From positions 1 through 64,000 of the forward strand of contig DRHS01000137.1 in assembly GCA_011053095.1 (NCBI GenBank): DNA of 64,000 nucleotides, read 5' to 3'. Below are positions 30,282-38,851 of the stretch, one piece after another. Below the pieces are notes generated by a model. The model searched no databases and was not told the DNA's origin. It worked only from the letters and a program-made list of their open reading frames with translations. The stretch is from Bacteroides sp. (GTDB lineage: Bacteria; Bacteroidota; Bacteroidia; Bacteroidales; SM23-62). Position 1 is the stretch's first letter, and each line of letters starts with the position of its first letter. The translations under genes were made by a program, and so were the position numbers.

Positions 30282-31055
30282 CTAGTATTTGTCCTGAAGC
30301 CGGGAAATTTTCCTGTTTTTCTCTACTACCGGTATATCAAAGCTGTGGAAGCTGTTTGTTTTTATATTGACCGAGAGCATAGTGCCGGATAATATTTCTC
30401 CATATCCGGTAATGATCTTTATGGCCTCTGAGGCCTGATAGCACCCAATCATTCCCGGAAGTATCCCGAGCAGGCCGCTTTCCTCCGGAGGTAAATAACT
30501 TCCTTCGACCGGGGGACTCGGAAAAAGGCACCTCAAGGTTGGGCCCTCCCCGTAATTAAAAACACTTACCTGACCTTCGAATTTAAAAATAGCACCGTAA
30601 ACCCAGGGTTTTCCGGTGATTATACAGGCATCGTTAATAAGGTAACGGGTGGCAAAATTATCTGTCGCATCAAAAACCAGGTCATAGTCCTTAATTATAT
30701 CCAGAATGTTATCCGCGTTTATCCTGAGGTTGTAAATATCGAAATCAATATCCGGATTAAGTGAAGAAAGACGGTCTCTTGCAATGATGGATTTAAGCTT
30801 TCCCAGGTCGTTGCTGCCAAAAAGGACCTGCCGTTGCAGGTTGCTTTCTGAGACCATATCATTATCTGCAATACCAATATGGCCTATACCCCCTGCGCTC
30901 AAATACTGAAGAATAGGAGTACCAAGTCCCCCGACCCCAATGACCAGCACACTGGCCTGTTTCAGCTTTAGTTGTCCTTCTACTCCAATATCAGGCAGAA
31001 TGATCTGTCTTTGGTAGCGTCGTAACTCTCTATCTGATAATTTTTCAGGAGACAT
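30282..31055 (-). CDS. ThiF/MoeB/HesA family E1-like adenylyltransferase (atypical Cys content)
   Basis: RYQRQIILPDIGVEGQLKLKQASVLVIGVGGLGTPILQYLSAGGIGHIGIADND; DATDNFATRYLIND. Confidence 0.9.
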   Translation of the reverse strand: MSPEKLSDRELRRYQRQIILPDIGVEGQLKLKQASVLVIGVGGLGTPILQYLSAGGIGHIGIADNDMVSESNLQRQVLFGSNDLGKLKSIIARDRLSSLNPDIDFDIYNLRINADNILDIIKDYDLVFDATDNFATRYLINDACIITGKPWVYGAIFKFEGQVSVFNYGEGPTLRCLFPSPPVEGSYLPPEESGLLGILPGMIGCYQASEAIKIITGYGEILSGTMLSVNIKTNSFHSFDIPVVEKNRKISRLQDKY

Positions 31056-31220
31056 TTTGAAATTTTACCTAAATATAGAATTTTCCTTAATAAGTTTTGC
31101 CTTAGAATGGACTGATAATAAAAAAAGGGACCCTTCACAGAGTCCTTGTCCTTATCCTGTAAGTCTCAAGCCGGTAGATTCAGGGAATGACCATCTCCAA
31201 ACCCAGACTTTCAGGCAAAC

Positions 31221-32159
31221 TTATCTGAAACTTATTAAGGTCAGACCTACGGTAACCGGATACAACTCTGGTCCCATGCCCTCTTTGAACATCGGAACCA
31301 TGCTGTAATTGGCGAATACTTTTACAAATTTATATCCTGCCCTGACGGTTAAATGGTACCTCAGCGGTGACAGGTTAAAATCAGATTTTACCTTTTCCTT
31401 CTGCTTGGAACCCCCGGTGTAGTATTTAACTTTGGTGTTTGACCAGAGTTTCAGGTCACCAATTACACCAAAACTGATAAATCCCTTTTTATTAGCACCA
31501 AATTGAACCTCAAAGATCAGTGGAACAGTGAGATAATATGTATTCAGCTTTGTTTTGGCATAGGATACCCCAGCTGGCGGATACTTGGGTACAATTACCC
31601 GGGTCGCAGTGTCTTTCATAATATTGTTATTCCCGTCAAACCAATAATTATTTGCCTTGAAGCCCATCCCCGTTAACATTCCTAAAGGCTTTCCAAAAGG
31701 CATGCTAAACTGCATGAAATTAATGTCCCATTCCCAGGACTTGCCTGTATTCAGATCAAGAAACTGGTGTTCCGGTTTTGTTCCCGCAAGGTTCCTTTCG
31801 GCGTCAATCCAGTTGTTGAGTCCCAGCTCAAACCCGGCCCAGTGTCCCTTAAACCGATAGGGTTTATTTTTCCAGCCATGTTTGTCAAAATCTTTTTTCT
31901 GGATTATCTCAATATGGGTGCTGCCTCCATCCTCAACAATACTGATGGCTTTATTGCCAAGCTTTATCTTTACCGTGTCGTCGGTTTCATCAACAATAAT
32001 AAAATCTTCCTTTACATTGACGTTTGTTCCCTCATCGTTTTCCGTTATAGTAACAATACTTTTTTCTCCAAGGCCAATCCTGGTTGTATCTCCCTCTTCC
32101 TGCGCCTGAAGATTCAGTGCAATTATTGCTGAAATCAAAATAGTAAGTATCCTTTTCAT
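31221..32159 (-). CDS. Outer-membrane beta-barrel protein with N-terminal duplicated motif
   Basis: Signal peptide; WAGFELGLNNW; aromatic-terminated barrel C-terminus LISFR. Confidence 0.75.
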   Translation of the reverse strand: MKRILTILISAIIALNLQAQEEGDTTRIGLGEKSIVTITENDEGTNVNVKEDFIIVDETDDTVKIKLGNKAISIVEDGGSTHIEIIQKKDFDKHGWKNKPYRFKGHWAGFELGLNNWIDAERNLAGTKPEHQFLDLNTGKSWEWDINFMQFSMPFGKPLGMLTGMGFKANNYWFDGNNNIMKDTATRVIVPKYPPAGVSYAKTKLNTYYLTVPLIFEVQFGANKKGFISFGVIGDLKLWSNTKVKYYTGGSKQKEKVKSDFNLSPLRYHLTVRAGYKFVKVFANYSMVPMFKEGMGPELYPVTVGLTLISFR

Positions 32160-32238
32160 AGTGTTCGAATTAAATAAATCTGTCTGTCTTTAGGGATATG
32201 ACGGAGAAAGGGACTTAAAAGTTACGGGGAAAGAAATG

Positions 32239-33324
32239 TTATTGGGGATTATCTGTATTCCGCATGGGTGCGGATATCCCGAACAGGGGTGTTTCAAAAG
32301 TCAATCTTCTGGTTTTGCCTTCATCATTTGTTTCCCGGTCGAGGGAATAATCATCTTCTGCTAATTCATTTATTTTCTGAATCCCTGCTTCGGCAAGCCT
32401 CCAGAGTGATATTTTTTTCTCTCGTTGCACCCCTGCCCTGCCATTATTGTCTGGTTCAACCGGTGCGTTAATACTGCCATAAAAATATCTTTCACTTCGC
32501 AGGCGGTAAGCTGTACCAGAAATTTTCTTTCCACCCGTCATTTCAAGTCCCTTTACCGATCTCGGTTCAAGTCTGGCCAAAGAAATGAATTCTCTTTCTG
32601 TGGGGTCCGGATTGACATCAGCTTGCTGCACAATGGCCTGCGATATAACAGGTACAGCATCCGGAGGACTGACCATAACTGGATCTGCAGCGACAGAAGG
32701 GTTGTCAATGATTGGATTTGAGAGTATCTCATCGGGAACTTCTGCTTCAGTTGATTCTTCTAAAATGCTTTCCTGGGTAATTTCTGCTACCTGCTGATTT
32801 CCGGTCTGGGACCCGGTATTATTTCTTAAAAACCACGATGCGGCGATCAGCAATAAGGCTGTTGCTGCGGCAGATCCTATCGCAATTCTTACAGCAGGTA
32901 CATTAATGAATCTCTTCTTCAGCCTGGATTTTCCGGGAAACAGAATGCTTTTATCTGCCTTCAGTCGGGTAGACTCATATAGAGTATAAATGCTTTTTCG
33001 TAAATGGTCTTTTTCAATGATGTTCTGAAGCATTTTTTCTTCCTGTGGACTCAATTGCTGTTCGATGCTTGATATGCAGTAACCCTCGAAATCATCCAGC
33101 ATGTCCTGGACATTTGGATTGCCCGATGGTTTACGCAGTGAAGCTTTCATGTCATAAGCGGAAGTCTCTGCCTCAAGTTGAAGATTTTCAAATTCCTCGA
33201 GTTCTGTTTTCAGGTCCGGGTTGAAATCAAGAAAAGACATAAGGATCTCTTCCTGTCCGGCATTCAGTTTGCCATCAAGATAATCCAGGAACCAGGACTC
33301 ATAGTTATTTCTGCTGATATCCAT
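32239..33324 (-). CDS. Putative anti-sigma factor (single TM)
   Basis: Immediately downstream of the ECF sigma gene; N-terminal region YESWFLDYLDGKLNAGQEEILMSFLDFNPDL; TM AIGSAAATALLLIAASWFL. Confidence 0.7.
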   Translation of the reverse strand: MDISRNNYESWFLDYLDGKLNAGQEEILMSFLDFNPDLKTELEEFENLQLEAETSAYDMKASLRKPSGNPNVQDMLDDFEGYCISSIEQQLSPQEEKMLQNIIEKDHLRKSIYTLYESTRLKADKSILFPGKSRLKKRFINVPAVRIAIGSAAATALLLIAASWFLRNNTGSQTGNQQVAEITQESILEESTEAEVPDEILSNPIIDNPSVAADPVMVSPPDAVPVISQAIVQQADVNPDPTEREFISLARLEPRSVKGLEMTGGKKISGTAYRLRSERYFYGSINAPVEPDNNGRAGVQREKKISLWRLAEAGIQKINELAEDDYSLDRETNDEGKTRRLTFETPLFGISAPMRNTDNPQ

Positions 33325-33330
33325 GTCTTT

Positions 33331-33816
33331 TCAAATTACCGCCTGCAGGCTGCCAATGTATTGCTTCAGAAAAATCCTGCCCCGGTAGATATATACTTTA
33401 ACCTGTGATTCGCTTAAGCTGGTTATTTCTCCTATCTCAGTATAAGAGTATCCTTCATAATCGCGCAGGAGAATTACGGTGCGCTGTATCTCCGGCAGTT
33501 TTTCCAGAGCATTGTTCAGAATTTCCTGAAGATCACTGTACTGCCTTTCATGTGCAATGCTTTCGGCTTTTTTCTGGCTGAAATTCTCCATTCGTTTATC
33601 CTTGCGGATAACGTCAATCATAGTATGATAGGCCGTGGAAAAAAGATATGATTTAGATTTTGAGTACTGTATATCTTTAACCTTGCGCCATAGTTTTTCA
33701 TAACTATCCTGCACGATGTCTTCAGCCTTTTCCGAATCCCTGATGTTTTTCAGAATAAAGCGGTACAGTCCATCCGAATGGTCTTCCACGCAACGGTTAT
33801 ATTCTTCTACAGTCAT
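33331..33816 (-). CDS. ECF-type RNA polymerase sigma factor
   Basis: SEKAEDIVQDSYEKLWRKV, KSYLFSTAYHTMIDVIRK, sigma4 RTVILLRDYEGYSYTEIGEITSLSESQVKVYIYRGR. Confidence 0.93.
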   Translation of the reverse strand: MTVEEYNRCVEDHSDGLYRFILKNIRDSEKAEDIVQDSYEKLWRKVKDIQYSKSKSYLFSTAYHTMIDVIRKDKRMENFSQKKAESIAHERQYSDLQEILNNALEKLPEIQRTVILLRDYEGYSYTEIGEITSLSESQVKVYIYRGRIFLKQYIGSLQAVI

Positions 33817-33984
33817 TCCCAGTTAGTCTATCATAAGACGATCTTGTTCCATAAAAGTTACTCGATTCAGGGTGACCAATCCATAACAGATCAATTTGTG
33901 CTGAATATCAGCAATATAAGAATCTAATATTCAAATTTAACACAAATTTTTCCAAAAAAACTTGACAAAAGGAATCTTGAGTAT

Positions 33985-33992
33985 TATCTTTG
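33985..33992 (+). promoter_or_regulatory. -7 element TATCTTTG with TTGAC -33-like element at 33962
   Basis: TAnnTTTG with upstream TTG at 33962-33964 (20-nt spacer); overlaps a palindromic operator. Confidence 0.6.
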
Positions 33993-34009
33993 ACCAAACG
34001 TTTAGTCAA
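33990..34009. promoter_or_regulatory. Putative TetR-family operator 1 (TTGACCAAACGTTTAGTCAA)
   Basis: 20-bp near-perfect palindrome (one mismatched pair) overlapping the -7 element upstream of the tetR gene. Confidence 0.7.
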
Positions 34010-34046
34010 AAACTGCTTTTATGGTAGTTTATTGTTTGGTTCTCTA

Positions 34047-34067
34047 TTGACTGAACGTTTAACCGAA
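34047..34067. promoter_or_regulatory. Putative TetR-family operator 2 (TTGACTGAACGTTTAACCGAA)
   Basis: Related imperfect palindrome with the same AACGTT centre, 57 bp from operator 1. Confidence 0.6.
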
Positions 34068-34078
34068 AAACGTTGATT

Positions 34079-34657
34079 ATGTCCCCCAGAACAGAAAAAC
34101 AATTCGAAGAGATTCGTGAAACAAGGAAAAAGGAAATCCTTGAGGCGGCCCTCGAACTTTTTGCCAATGAGGGATTCTATGCAACTTCAATCAGTAAGAT
34201 CGCTGCGAATGCAGGCATTTCAAAAGGTCTGCTTTACAATTATTTTGAAAGCAAGGAAGACCTCATTAAGACAATTATTTTCAACGGCCTTGATAACCTG
34301 ACCAGGTTTGTGGATCCGAATAAAGATGGATTCCTGACTAAAAAGGAATTGAAATATTTCCTGGAAGAAATGTTTAAGGCACTTAAGAACGAGCCTTACT
34401 TCTGGAAGCTATACTTTACGGTATTTATGCAGCCCCAGGTTCTCAAACTGGTGGAGAAAAAACTGGCAGTCATGGTTCATAAATATCTTATGATGCTTTC
34501 GGAATATTTCACTTCCAACGGATCAAAAGATCCTGAAACAGATGCACTTTTCTTTGGTGCCCTGCTCGATGGTATCGGCTTCCAGTTTATGGTCGATCCT
34601 GAGCGGTTTCCCCTTGAGAAAGTAAAAAATAAGCTAATTGATATGTATTGCAAATAA
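34079..34657 (+). CDS. TetR/AcrR family transcriptional regulator
   Basis: KEILEAALELFANEGFYATSISKIAANAGISKGLLYNYFESKEDLI HTH; ATG at 34079. Confidence 0.93.
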   Translation: MSPRTEKQFEEIRETRKKEILEAALELFANEGFYATSISKIAANAGISKGLLYNYFESKEDLIKTIIFNGLDNLTRFVDPNKDGFLTKKELKYFLEEMFKALKNEPYFWKLYFTVFMQPQVLKLVEKKLAVMVHKYLMMLSEYFTSNGSKDPETDALFFGALLDGIGFQFMVDPERFPLEKVKNKLIDMYCK

Positions 34658-34665
34658 CAAACAGT

Positions 34666-35418
34666 ATGTGCGTAAAAACTATTATCACTTCAATTCTGAT
34701 ACTGCTCGCCGGTATTTCCACATCTGCACAGGATGCACGTGAAATCATTAAAATGTCAGATGAAAAAATGCAGGGAGAAAAAACCAGCCAGAGCACAATG
34801 ACAATGACGATTGTTCGTCCCACATGGGAGCGGGTAATTACTTTTAAGAACTGGACTATGGGCCGGGATTACTCCCTTGTGCTGATAACAGCTCCTGCGA
34901 GGGACAAGGGACAAACTTTTCTGAAGAGAGAAAATGAAATGTGGAACTGGAATCCGACAATCAACCGGCTTATCAAACTGCCTCCATCCATGATGTCGCA
35001 AGGCTGGATGGGATCTGATTTTTCAAACGATGACCTGCTGAAGGAATCCTCCATTGTTGTTGATTATACCCATTCCATCATCGGTGAAGATGAAATTGAC
35101 GGATGGGATTGCTACAAGATTGAGTTAATCCCACTTGAAGATGCAGCAGTAGTTTGGGGCAGAGTTCTGAAATGGATCTCAAAGGAGGAACACCTCCAGA
35201 TGAAAAGCGAGTATTACGATGAGGACGATTACCTCATCAAAACCGAACTGGCCTATGATATTAAAACCATGGGGGGCAGAGTGATACCTTCGAAGTTTGA
35301 GCTGATCCCGGAAGAAGAGGATGGTCACAAGACTGTTGTTGTCATGGATGAGATCATTTTCAACAATCCCATTCCGGAATCATTTTTTTCACAGCAAAAC
35401 ATGAAGAAGGTCCGATGA
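34666..35418 (+). CDS. Outer membrane lipoprotein-sorting protein (LolA-like)
   Basis: Signal peptide; MSDEKMQGEKTSQSTMTMTIVRPTWERVITFKNW...WNWNPTINRLIKLPPSMMSQGWMGSDFSNDDLLK. Confidence 0.85.
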   Translation: MCVKTIITSILILLAGISTSAQDAREIIKMSDEKMQGEKTSQSTMTMTIVRPTWERVITFKNWTMGRDYSLVLITAPARDKGQTFLKRENEMWNWNPTINRLIKLPPSMMSQGWMGSDFSNDDLLKESSIVVDYTHSIIGEDEIDGWDCYKIELIPLEDAAVVWGRVLKWISKEEHLQMKSEYYDEDDYLIKTELAYDIKTMGGRVIPSKFELIPEEEDGHKTVVVMDEIIFNNPIPESFFSQQNMKKVR

Positions 35419-35458
35419 TAACATTAAAATCTAATTCAACCGAAAAACGATATCTACC

Positions 35459-36685
35459 ATGAAGGAATATCTAAAAATTGCCTGGAGGAACATCTGGAGG
35501 AATAAAAGAAGGACTCTGATTACCATCGCTTCCGTGTTTTTCGCCCTCTGGCTTGCTCTGATAATGCGTGCAATGCAGACCGGCAGTTATAAACACATGG
35601 CCAACGGGATTGTTGAAGCTTTTACCGGCTCAATTCAGATCCATCATAAGGGTTACTGGAATGACCAGACTCTTGACAATACCTTCGAATTCCTACCTGA
35701 GATTGCCACTAAAGTTGAATCGGTCGACAATATCAAATCTGCAATACCCAGGCTGGAATCTTTTGCCCTTGCATCCACGGGGGAACAAACAAAGGGAATC
35801 CTTGTAGTTGGTATTGATCCTGTTAAGGAGCTCGACCTAACCCATCCGGACAGAAAGCTGGTTGAAGGGGAATACTTTAGTGGGGCCTCATCCAATGGCG
35901 TCCTGGTCTCAAGCAAGCTCGCAGGTTTTCTGAGACTATCGGTCGGAGATACCCTGACCTTGTTAAGTACAGGTTATCATGGGGCTAGTGCTGCCGGCAT
36001 TTTCCCGGTAATCGGTATTGTCAAAATGCCAAATCCGGAACTTAACAGGCGAATTGTATTCTTGACCCTGACTACTGCACAGGAATTATACGCTGCATAT
36101 AATATGCTCACTTCATTGGTTTTGAATATTGAGGATACAGATCAGCTTGTAAAAATAAAAAAGGATCTCACGGCATTACTTGATGATGAAATCTATGAGA
36201 TCATGGACTGGAAAGAAATGAATCCTGAACTGGTGCAGCAAATACAATCTGATGAGTACGGCGGATACATCATGCTTGCCATGCTATATCTTATCGTTGG
36301 ATTCGGGGTGCTTGGTACGCTGATCATGATGACTACAGAACGCAGAAAGGAATTCGGAGTGATGATCGCTATTGGTATGCAGAAAAAGAAGCTTGGTCTT
36401 ATCCTCAGCATTGAGATGCTTTTTATGGCAATTGTTGGAGTGGCAGCAGGTGTGATAGGAAGTCTGCCCGTTATTGGATACCTGGTTAATAATCCTATCC
36501 AGATTCAGGGTGAAGGTGCGGAATTATTTGAAAGCTATGGATTTGATCCGATAATGCCGGCTGAATTTGATTTAACCTATTTCATATCTCAGTCTGTCGT
36601 CGTCCTTGTGATATTTGTTCTTGCCACCATCTATCCGGTCCGGTCGGTATTGAAACTTAATGAAATTAAAGCACTTCGTTCATAA
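35459..36685 (+). CDS. FtsX/LolE-type ABC transporter permease
   Basis: WRNIWRNKRRTLITIASVFFALWLALIMRAMQTGSY; C-terminal ATIYPVRSVLKLNEIKALRS. Confidence 0.9.
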   Translation: MKEYLKIAWRNIWRNKRRTLITIASVFFALWLALIMRAMQTGSYKHMANGIVEAFTGSIQIHHKGYWNDQTLDNTFEFLPEIATKVESVDNIKSAIPRLESFALASTGEQTKGILVVGIDPVKELDLTHPDRKLVEGEYFSGASSNGVLVSSKLAGFLRLSVGDTLTLLSTGYHGASAAGIFPVIGIVKMPNPELNRRIVFLTLTTAQELYAAYNMLTSLVLNIEDTDQLVKIKKDLTALLDDEIYEIMDWKEMNPELVQQIQSDEYGGYIMLAMLYLIVGFGVLGTLIMMTTERRKEFGVMIAIGMQKKKLGLILSIEMLFMAIVGVAAGVIGSLPVIGYLVNNPIQIQGEGAELFESYGFDPIMPAEFDLTYFISQSVVVLVIFVLATIYPVRSVLKLNEIKALRS

Positions 36686-36702
36686 TTTAAAAAGTCTGAA
36701 TA

Positions 36703-38133
36703 ATGATCTGGTCAATATCATGGAAAAATGTCTGGCGGAATAAAACACGATCTCTGGTCGTAATTGTAGCCTTTACGCTGGGTTTGTTTGGGGGAATTTA
36801 TATGGTTGCCTTCATGAATGGCATGTTTGAATCACGGATAATACAAGCCATCGGAAATGAATCCTCACATATACAGGTGCACAATCCTCAATACCTTGAA
36901 AACAATGAGATCAAATATACCATTGATGAAGCAGCTGATTATGTTTCAGCGATTGAGCAAATTCCGGAGGTCAAGGCTGTAAGTGCACGTATAAAAGTAC
37001 TAGGAATGGCCAGTACTTCTGGAAATGCCTCCGGTGTAATGATAAATGGTGTGGATATTGATCGAGAGCGGCAGGTAACCGGCATCGCAGAATCAATAGT
37101 CAGGAATGGGGGTTCTTTCTTTGAATCGGATGGAAGAAAGCCTATTGTAATAGGAGAAAAATTGGCTAAAACACTCAAACTTACCTATTATAAAATGGAA
37201 GGAGAAGACCTGGAGCGATTGGGTCAAAACAGAAAATACCGGGATGTTGTTCCCCTCCTTGATTCAATTGCGGGTAAGTCTTTCCGGACAGAGGAAGATT
37301 TTGATCATGCCCTGATTGGTTTATTCGGGGAAAAGGATGGGAAAAGATTATCCTTCAGGCTTAAGGAAGCAGCTATCAAGTACAGGTTGAAAAGGAAAAT
37401 CGTATTAAGTTTTCAGGCGCTTGACGGACATATCTCCTATGATGCATTCAGGGTGGTTGGAGTTTACAAAACAGCTAATTCAGCATTTGATGGTATGAAC
37501 CTGTTTGTCCGGGATACCGACATTTCTTCGGTAGTCTCAATGAAGTCCGGCCAGGTAAACCAGGTAGCGGTTCTCCTGAATTCGGTTAATGATGATCAGC
37601 TGGTTGCCGAGCAGATCAGGACCATTAATCCCGGTCTTGATGTTCAGACCTGGGATACCATTATGCCGGAAGCAGCAATGTACTCAGGAGCTATGGATTT
37701 TTTCCTCTTCGTTTTTCTGATCATAATTCTTCTTGCCCTTGGGTTCGGCATTGTTAATACCATGCTTATGGCTGTGCTCGAAAGGGTAAAGGAGCTTGGG
37801 ATGCTTATGGCTATAGGCATGAATAAGAAAAGGGTATTTCGGATGATAATGCTGGAAACTGTTTTTCTTGGATTGACCGGAGCAATGATTGGTACCCTGC
37901 TCTGTTATTTGCTGGTATGGTGGACTGGAAATACTGGTCTCGACCTGTCAGCTCTTTACCAGGAAGGATTGGAGGCTATAGGATTTTCTGCAAAAGTATA
38001 CCCTGTAATCGGATTTGATTCATTCGTTCAGATTCTATTTATGGTAATCCTTACCGGGGTTCTTGCATCCATTTATCCTGCCCGGAAGGCCTTGAAACTG
38101 AATCCTGCCGAGGCGATAAGGATTGATATGTAA
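36703..38133 (+). CDS. FtsX/LolE-type ABC transporter permease
   Basis: WKNVWRNKTRSLVVIVAFTLGLFGGIYMVAFMNGM; ASIYPARKALKLNPAEAIR. Confidence 0.9.
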   Translation: MIWSISWKNVWRNKTRSLVVIVAFTLGLFGGIYMVAFMNGMFESRIIQAIGNESSHIQVHNPQYLENNEIKYTIDEAADYVSAIEQIPEVKAVSARIKVLGMASTSGNASGVMINGVDIDRERQVTGIAESIVRNGGSFFESDGRKPIVIGEKLAKTLKLTYYKMEGEDLERLGQNRKYRDVVPLLDSIAGKSFRTEEDFDHALIGLFGEKDGKRLSFRLKEAAIKYRLKRKIVLSFQALDGHISYDAFRVVGVYKTANSAFDGMNLFVRDTDISSVVSMKSGQVNQVAVLLNSVNDDQLVAEQIRTINPGLDVQTWDTIMPEAAMYSGAMDFFLFVFLIIILLALGFGIVNTMLMAVLERVKELGMLMAIGMNKKRVFRMIMLETVFLGLTGAMIGTLLCYLLVWWTGNTGLDLSALYQEGLEAIGFSAKVYPVIGFDSFVQILFMVILTGVLASIYPARKALKLNPAEAIRIDM

Positions 38134-38162
38134 ATAATTAAAACAAAAATAACATCACAATC

Positions 38163-38846
38163 ATGAAAGTAATTGATATTAAAAATCTTCACAAGACCTA
38201 TTACGAATCTGAACATGAGGTACATGCAGTTCAGGGGATTAATCTTACATTCGAAGAAGGTGAATTTGCCGCAATTGCCGGTCCCTCGGGTTGCGGAAAA
38301 ACCACCCTTTTGAACATGCTCGGTGGACTGGATGATCCCAGCAGTGGAGAAATAAATATCGGTGGCACAGATGTTTCATCTTTGAAGTCATCCCAGAGAA
38401 TAAATTTCCGGCTGAATAACATTGGGTTTGTTTTCCAGGCATACAATCTTATTCCTGTACTGACAGCGAAAGAGAATGTTGAATTCATAATGCACCTCCA
38501 GGGAAAATCCAAGATCGAAAGAGATGCAAGAACCAAAGAACTGCTTGAGGCTGTAGGATTAGGAGACAGGATGAACAGCAGGCCGTCCAAACTTTCCGGC
38601 GGACAACAGCAGCGGGTCGCCGTGGCAAGGGCCCTGGCCTCAAAACCAAAATTTGTTCTTGCAGACGAACCCACTGCAAACCTTGATTCAAAGGCAACGG
38701 AGAATCTCCTGGACATTATGGAAAAACTTAACCGGGAAGAAAAAATCACCTTTATTTTTGCAACCCATGATGCCAGGGTTATGAAAAAGGCCCGGCGTGT
38801 AGTCTACCTTGAAGATGGGAAAGTTCTCAGGGATGAGGTAAAGTAA
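38163..38846 (+). CDS. LolD/MacB-type ABC transporter ATP-binding protein
   Basis: GPSGCGKTTLLNMLGGLD, LSGGQQQRVAVARALASKPKFVLADEPTANLDS. Confidence 0.94.
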   Translation: MKVIDIKNLHKTYYESEHEVHAVQGINLTFEEGEFAAIAGPSGCGKTTLLNMLGGLDDPSSGEINIGGTDVSSLKSSQRINFRLNNIGFVFQAYNLIPVLTAKENVEFIMHLQGKSKIERDARTKELLEAVGLGDRMNSRPSKLSGGQQQRVAVARALASKPKFVLADEPTANLDSKATENLLDIMEKLNREEKITFIFATHDARVMKKARRVVYLEDGKVLRDEVK

Positions 38847-38851
38847 TATCC

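Noticed and set aside
31767-32132. 121-aa plus-strand ORF
   Set aside because: Antisense to the well-supported OMP gene on the minus strand.
34061-35449. Shared 12-mer AACCGAAAAACG at 34061-34072 and 35438-35449, before tetR and before the first permease
   Set aside because: Short A-rich match and the second copy lacks the palindromic half; could be chance.
38231-38749. 172-aa minus-strand ORF
   Set aside because: Fully antisense to the clear LolD-like ATPase; composition is a codon-complement artefact.
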